Source of the DNA: Acidimicrobiales bacterium
GTDB lineage: Bacteria > Actinomycetota > Acidimicrobiia > Acidimicrobiales > SZUA-35
DNA length: 64,000 nucleotides
Direction: 5' to 3'
NCBI GenBank assembly: GCA_028285495.1
Contig: JANQPB010000014.1
Span: forward strand, 186,001-250,000
Both the position numbers and the translations under genes were made by a program. This document shows positions 60,268-64,000 of this stretch, piece after piece. The notes beneath the pieces are model-generated. The model was not told the DNA's origin, did not search any database, and saw only the letters and a program-made list of their open reading frames with translations. The first letter of the stretch is position 1. Each line of letters begins with the position of its first letter.

Positions 60268-60292
60268 ACTTTACGGTTCAGAACCGGAAAGT
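60268..60292. promoter_or_regulatory. Palindromic operator between importer and TetR genes
   Basis: A 25-bp palindrome, ACTTTACGGTT-CAG-AACCGGAAAGT, with 11 of 12 arm positions paired about a central A; the core is GGTTC-A-GAACC. It sits between the divergent genes starting at 60198 and 60316, and TATGAT at 60301-60306 could be the -10 box of the TetR promoter. A TetR dimer site is the simplest reading. Confidence 0.65.
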
Positions 60293-60315
60293 CCCTCGCG
60301 TATGATGAGCGGGTA

Positions 60316-60951
60316 GTGAACAGTCAGACCAAGACGTCGCCGATCGGACGACCGCCAGCGGCATCAGTCGACGACATCGTCGACGCCGCCCTCGCCGTCG
60401 GTCTTCCAGGGCTCACCATGGACGCGGTCGCGGACCACCTCGGTATCGGGCAAGCAACCCTCTACAACTACGTCGCCAGCAAGCACTCCCTGATCGGAGC
60501 CGTCGCCGTGCGATTGATGAGCGAACTGGCCATCCCAGTCGACCCGCAGTCCGACCTCCGCTCCCAACTCTTCGACTTCGGGATTCGCCTACACAACCTG
60601 CTCCAGGAAGTTCCGGGCTTCGCCAATGCGCTGACCGAACAAGTCGGTGACCCGGCGATGCTCGAGATCGAAGACCGCTGCTACGCGGCGCTCATGACCT
60701 ACGGAATCGACGCCCCGACCGCCGTCGTCCTCGGCGCCGACATCTTCTGTTTCGTGCTCGCCGCCAACACCTTGGCCTTCGGCGACACCCCCGAGGAGCA
60801 ACCTCCACCCGAGGTGATCGCAGCCGCCGCTACCACCTTGGCCGCAACCACCGCCCGACAACGCTTCGAATGGACACTCGCCGCCCACCTCGATGGGATC
60901 ATCGCCGCTATCGAACGAGGATCCCGGCCCTGGCCGTCAGACCAACCTTGA
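60316..60951 (+). CDS. TetR-family regulator of the siderophore importer
   Basis: 211 residues, GTG start. HTH at about 22-65 (LTMDAVADHLGIGQATLYNYVASKHSLI), then a helical ligand domain with a TetR C-terminal pattern. It lies head to head with the importer operon around a 25-bp palindrome, so it probably represses the operon and itself, responding to the transported compound rather than to iron directly. Confidence 0.87.
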   Translation: MNSQTKTSPIGRPPAASVDDIVDAALAVGLPGLTMDAVADHLGIGQATLYNYVASKHSLIGAVAVRLMSELAIPVDPQSDLRSQLFDFGIRLHNLLQEVPGFANALTEQVGDPAMLEIEDRCYAALMTYGIDAPTAVVLGADIFCFVLAANTLAFGDTPEEQPPPEVIAAAATTLAATTARQRFEWTLAAHLDGIIAAIERGSRPWPSDQP

Positions 60952-61278
60952 GAACGCGCCCGCGGCTGACCATCGGCCGCCCTGGCACAGCCAAGCGCAT
61001 GCGGACCAGCGCATCGCACGACCACAGACAACGCGACATCGCTCGACTCGCAACCCATGCCGTACCCGGTCTACGTCCGGCGATCGCATCGGGTCATGCC
61101 ATGGGCCGGAGCCAAGTGGATCTCACCAGCCGCCCCGATAGTGCTCGCCCCGGCTCCCCAGCACCACAACTCACCGGCTCGTCAGGCGTGCGGCATGTCA
61201 ACAGCGGGCTGGCGTCGTTGGCCACCGGCCGTGGCTGCCTGATCAGCCCGGAACCGGCTGTGCGACCTGGGTTGGTCG
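60952..61278. other. Intergenic stretch, no gene recognised
   Basis: No open frame here has recognisable homology or a plausible ribosome site. It lies between the TetR gene and the C-terminal end of the isomerase remnant and may be decayed sequence. Confidence 0.6.
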
Positions 61279-61876
61279 CTACGGCAGTCGAGCCGGCTCG
61301 ACCCCGTCGAACTGGATCCGGCCGAGGAACCACAGCCATTGCCGTGTCCGATCTGCTGATGCCACCGGACGGGGCAACACTTGGGACCCGTGCGACGTCG
61401 CCGCCCACCAACGCCAGAGGACCTCGAGATCCCGGCTCACGAAGTCGGTCGGGACGTCATCGAACTCGTAGCCGAGACCAAGGTCCACCCGGTGCACCTC
61501 GACTTCGCGCTGACGAGCGTTCGGTAGGCCGCTGGCTGGCTGTGTGCCCATGAGCATCGGCGCTGGCCGGTCCCAGTCGGAAGTCTCAGCGAAGGTAGCA
61601 GCGAGCCGAGCACACGAAGCGTCGACATCGTCGACCAGCGCCCGCCAACCGCGATCGGCCCCTTGGTCGATGTCGGCGTTCCGTTACTCCCATCCACCCT
61701 CGTACTGCGCTCGGCCCAGAAGGAGCGACCGATAGCTGCCGGCATTGCGTGCCAGGCGCGTCAGAACGTGTCCGGACTGTCCAGCCATCGAGCCTCGACG
61801 GTTGATTGCCAGCCACGCAGTCCAAGGTCCCGAGATGCTCGACGAGAGCCAACTGGGCAGCGACGCAAGCCTCCAC
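61279..61876 (-). pseudogene. Mycothiol-dependent maleylpyruvate isomerase remnant
   Basis: Read from 61876: VEACVAAQLALVEHLG and NQPSRLDGWT, then a frameshift near 61785 into RGHVLTRLARNAGSYRSLLL-like sequence (GHVLTRLARNAGS), an in-frame TAA at 61684-61686 where relatives have a Gln, then RNADIDQGADR and, farther on, ALVDDVDASCARLAATF and REVEVHRVDLGLGYEFDDVP. These are the DinB-type metal site and C-terminal segment of maleylpyruvate isomerases, mycothiol-dependent ring-cleavage pathway enzymes. Two disabling changes make it non-functional. Confidence 0.72.
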
Positions 61877-62120
61877 GCGATCTTCGACGTTCGAGCTACC
61901 CGAAGTCGTTGACCGGCTGTACGACCGGTGCCACGCAGCACGGCACTGTTCGATCGCAAAGGAATCCAGCGATTGGGGATTGGGCGTCGCTCGCCACGTA
62001 CAACGACGGCCAGACGCTCGTTCGCTTGGCGTCGGTGGGATGTCGAAGGCGGCGCCCACCAATACATGACGAGGCCACGGTCGAACCTAGGAGCGCTCAT
62101 CGCACCCTCGGTCGCCACGC
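61877..62120. other. Non-coding or decayed stretch upstream of the isomerase remnant
   Basis: Neither strand gives a frame with recognisable homology. Probably the lost 5' region of the isomerase gene or spacer before the PTPS-like gene. Confidence 0.45.
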
Positions 62121-62558
62121 TCACGAATGTCCGCGGCGAGCACCCCCGGTCGCCAGCGTCGCCGGATGACGATCAGCCAATACAGGTCGGGAGAGACGAA
62201 CGGTCCGACACCGATCGAACTCAGTGGCCTCGACGAGCGCCAGAGACACAAGTCCCGGCACCAGCGGATCTAGGCGCCGCCACAGATGACGGACGATCTC
62301 TTCGACCGTTGGCTCCCGCTCCCAGACCACAGGCCGGTACCCCTTCCAGACACCGCCGCCCTCGTGCGTGAGGTAGCACCCCGCCCAGGGTCTCACCGCG
62401 TCCTGGAGGATCTGCTCGAGCTCGTCGGCGGGAAAGACCCTGTCACAGTCCACTGAGCCCTCGACCGTCGCTTCGACCGTCCATGCATGCGTATGGACCA
62501 GGCCATCGACTTGATGACCCCACCGAGCCTGTATGGACGCAGTAATCGTGAGTTGCAT
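62121..62558 (-). CDS. 6-pyruvoyl-tetrahydropterin synthase/QueD-like protein
   Basis: 145 residues, ATG start with AAGGAAGAGG 2-9 bases upstream. The zinc ligands of the fold are visible: H15 in WGHQVDG and H22/H24 in HTHAW, followed by EATVEGSVDCDRVF and a later PTVEEIVRHLWRRL; the C-terminal ALVEATEFDRCRTV fits the strand with the catalytic Glu. Family members make pterins or the queuosine precursor. Intact among remnants; no other queuosine gene is nearby, so the substrate is uncertain. Confidence 0.75.
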   Translation of the reverse strand: MQLTITASIQARWGHQVDGLVHTHAWTVEATVEGSVDCDRVFPADELEQILQDAVRPWAGCYLTHEGGGVWKGYRPVVWEREPTVEEIVRHLWRRLDPLVPGLVSLALVEATEFDRCRTVRLSRPVLADRHPATLATGGARRGHS

Positions 62559-62845
62559 TGCCTCTTCCTTTCCAGCCCGAACGCCGGCAGTACCTCCAGG
62601 TCAGTCCGACCGATGCACCCGAGCGGTCACATCGTGCCCAACTTCTCACCACGGCCCTACCGTGGCAAACCGTCTTCTGAGACGGCAGCGCACAACACCG
62701 AAACAGCCGCTGATGGTGCATACCGGTACGAGTCGCGTAGGCAGCGAGGTCGGCGTCCGTGCCTTGGCCGTCACCGACGGCGGCAACGAGGCGGACGTCG
62801 AGCTAGCAACGCTCGACCACTGCGGTTGGTTGTGTTCCCGAGCGC

Positions 62846-63159
62846 TCAACGGAACTCGATCTCGGGCAGATGATCTGCCAGGAGCGTCTCGTAAGCGATC
62901 GGGGCATCTCGGCCGACGCCGGCGAGGTCGAGCGCGTCGATGGCGACGAGCATGAAGTCTTCGCCGGGGAACGTGTGATGCGGGATGTGGAGCTCGCCGG
63001 CAGCGGCGATCAGAGCCTTGATGCCGCCACTGTCGTCCGCCAGCCAGCCGAGGAGGAGTTGTCTGGCTTCGTCGCGGTCGTCGTCGGTGATCTCCCGGCG
63101 TTCAATGTGGCCAAACGTAACGCCGCTGCGGATGCGGTGCCGGTCAAGGTTGGGGTCAT
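62846..63159 (-). pseudogene. Hypothetical protein coupled to the integrase remnant, frameshift near start
   Basis: A conserved-looking tail: GVTFGHIERREITDDDRDEARQ, GGIKALIAAAGELHIPHHTFPG, DAPIAYETLLADHLPEIEFR. It has no start codon in its own frame. An ATG overlapping the integrase stop (ATGA at 63159) opens the neighbouring frame, so a single-base slip within the first codons is the likeliest explanation. No family was recognised. Confidence 0.45.
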
Positions 63160-63645
63160 GGCGCAGCGGCGATGAAGGTGGCGACCACGTAGGTGGCGTG
63201 CCGGTCGAGGGAGTAGCGGGCTCGGTCGTAGCGCATCGTGGTCCGAGGATCGGAGTGGCTGGCCGCTGCGTCCTGGACGTCTCGAAGCGCAACGCCGGCG
63301 TCGAGCGCTGCGGTGATGAAGCCATCGCTTGACGATCCCTGCTCGGCGGGGCGATCCGTTTCACGGCCCGGCCCCGCAGCGTGGCGGTCCATCCGTTGGC
63401 CCTCAGCGCCGAGGAAGACCGGGCCGGCAGTTCGTTCGCCGACATGGAGCCGGATCGCTCGAGCGGTTCGACGGGCGAGCGGGATGAGAGCGCCCTTGTC
63501 GCCCTTGCGGACGATCCGGCGTGTGATGGCCTCGTTGGAACCCGAGGTCGTCGATGTCGGCGTTCAACGCTTCGGACACCCGGAGTCCACTGAGCGCCAA
63601 CCGGAAGGCGAGGGCGCGTTCTCGGTGGGACCGGACCGGATCGCC
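63156..63645 (-). pseudogene. Tyrosine recombinase (integrase) remnant
   Basis: ERALAFRLALSGLRVSEALNADIDDLG is the first catalytic-Arg box. After a frameshift near 63540 come RRIVRKGDKGALIPLARRT, ERTAGPVFLGAEGQRMDRHAA, then FITAALDAGVALRDVQDAAASH and DPRTTMRYDRAR with the catalytic Tyr region. The HxLRH box expected before FITAALDAG is not intact (sequence there is scrambled), and no N-terminal SAM-like domain is seen. Close to the actinobacterial integrase group with the RMDRHAA motif. Inactive. Confidence 0.75.
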
Positions 63646-64000
63646 CCCGAGGAGCAGCCTGCATCATCCGGGAGCCGAGCGATGAGCCATAACCCACGCC
63701 CACAGGCGACCTTCGGCGACCCCCACTGGACGCAGACCCCAGTGAATCGGCCAGTCCCGACCCATAGCGACTCGTACCTTCCCGCCTGCTGAGGAGGCGC
63801 ACTCGCCCAGAGAAACGGGCAAGCAGAAGCATGAAAGCCACCCCCTCCGCAAACCAGATTCCAGAGGTAGTCCGCACTTGACCGGCGGCGCCAACAACCC
63901 GCAGTTGAAGCAGACGAACCGTCGGATGACCAAGTCACTCCTCAACCCGGCACGACGGGAGCCGTCCGTTGTCGCCTAGCAGCGCCCCGTCACACAGTTC
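63646..64000. other. Right edge, no gene recognised
   Basis: Short frames exist on both strands, none with a convincing motif or start. It may hold further decayed integrase sequence, whose missing N-terminal part would lie here. Confidence 0.5.

Noticed and set aside
54314..64000. attL/attR direct repeat pairing the tRNA-Arg 3' end with a copy near the integrase remnant
   Set aside because: No copy of the T-arm/acceptor sequence was found by eye in 55-64 kb.

Overview
The window is very GC-rich, gene-dense DNA with many GTG starts and four-base stop/start overlaps (ATGA, GTGA). The repertoire (four luciferase-like F420-type oxidoreductases, a Tad/Flp pilus locus with an actinobacterial-style LysM giant protein, a PknB-like kinase, a mycothiol-type isomerase remnant) points to an actinobacterium, perhaps of the Acidimicrobiia; the class is an inference.

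Layout. 1-10.05 kb (minus strand): a compact Tad (Flp) pilus operon reading cpaB, cpaE-like, tadA, tadB, tadC, flp pilin, three TadE-like minor pilins and a giant LysM protein that runs off the left edge. 10.3-21.2 kb (minus): a molybdenum-hydroxylase region with a solute-binding lipoprotein, the selenium/molybdenum cofactor accessory genes yqeC, yqeB and xdhC, two amidohydrolases, an FAD subunit, and a fused iron-sulphur/molybdopterin hydroxylase in which all eight expected [2Fe-2S] cysteines are replaced. 21.3-35.2 kb: ArsR/SRPBCC pair, epimerase, enoyl-CoA hydratase, F420-type oxidoreductases, flavodoxin-fold reductases, a UbiX-UbiD pair, and a 2-oxoglutarate oxygenase/amidotransferase/amidohydrolase/DinB operon. 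35.3-39.5 kb (minus): a Rieske oxygenase and a complete ABC importer whose binding protein is a paralogue of the one at 10.3 kb. 39.6-54.2 kb: assorted oxidoreductases, a Baeyer-Villiger monooxygenase, a TetR gene with twin operators, a K+ channel, a UGA-containing selenoprotein with a SECIS-like hairpin, a serine hydrolase and a serine/threonine kinase. 54.3 kb: tRNA-Arg(ACG). 54.4-64 kb: an island-like segment with gene remnants (ImmA/IrrE peptidase, truncated glyoxalase, maleylpyruvate isomerase, tyrosine integrase) around an intact siderophore-type ABC importer with its own TetR regulator, plus a PTPS/QueD-like gene.

How it fits together. Selenium is a likely linking theme: yqeB/yqeC families mature selenium-dependent molybdenum hydroxylases, and an independent in-frame UGA with a SECIS-like hairpin occurs elsewhere in the window. 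The hydroxylase, the flanking deaminase-like amidohydrolases and the binding-protein paralogues suggest uptake and breakdown of an N-heterocycle, substrate unknown. The two strongest points for follow-up are the cysteine-free hydroxylase and the selenoprotein, whose glutaminase triad is otherwise lost.
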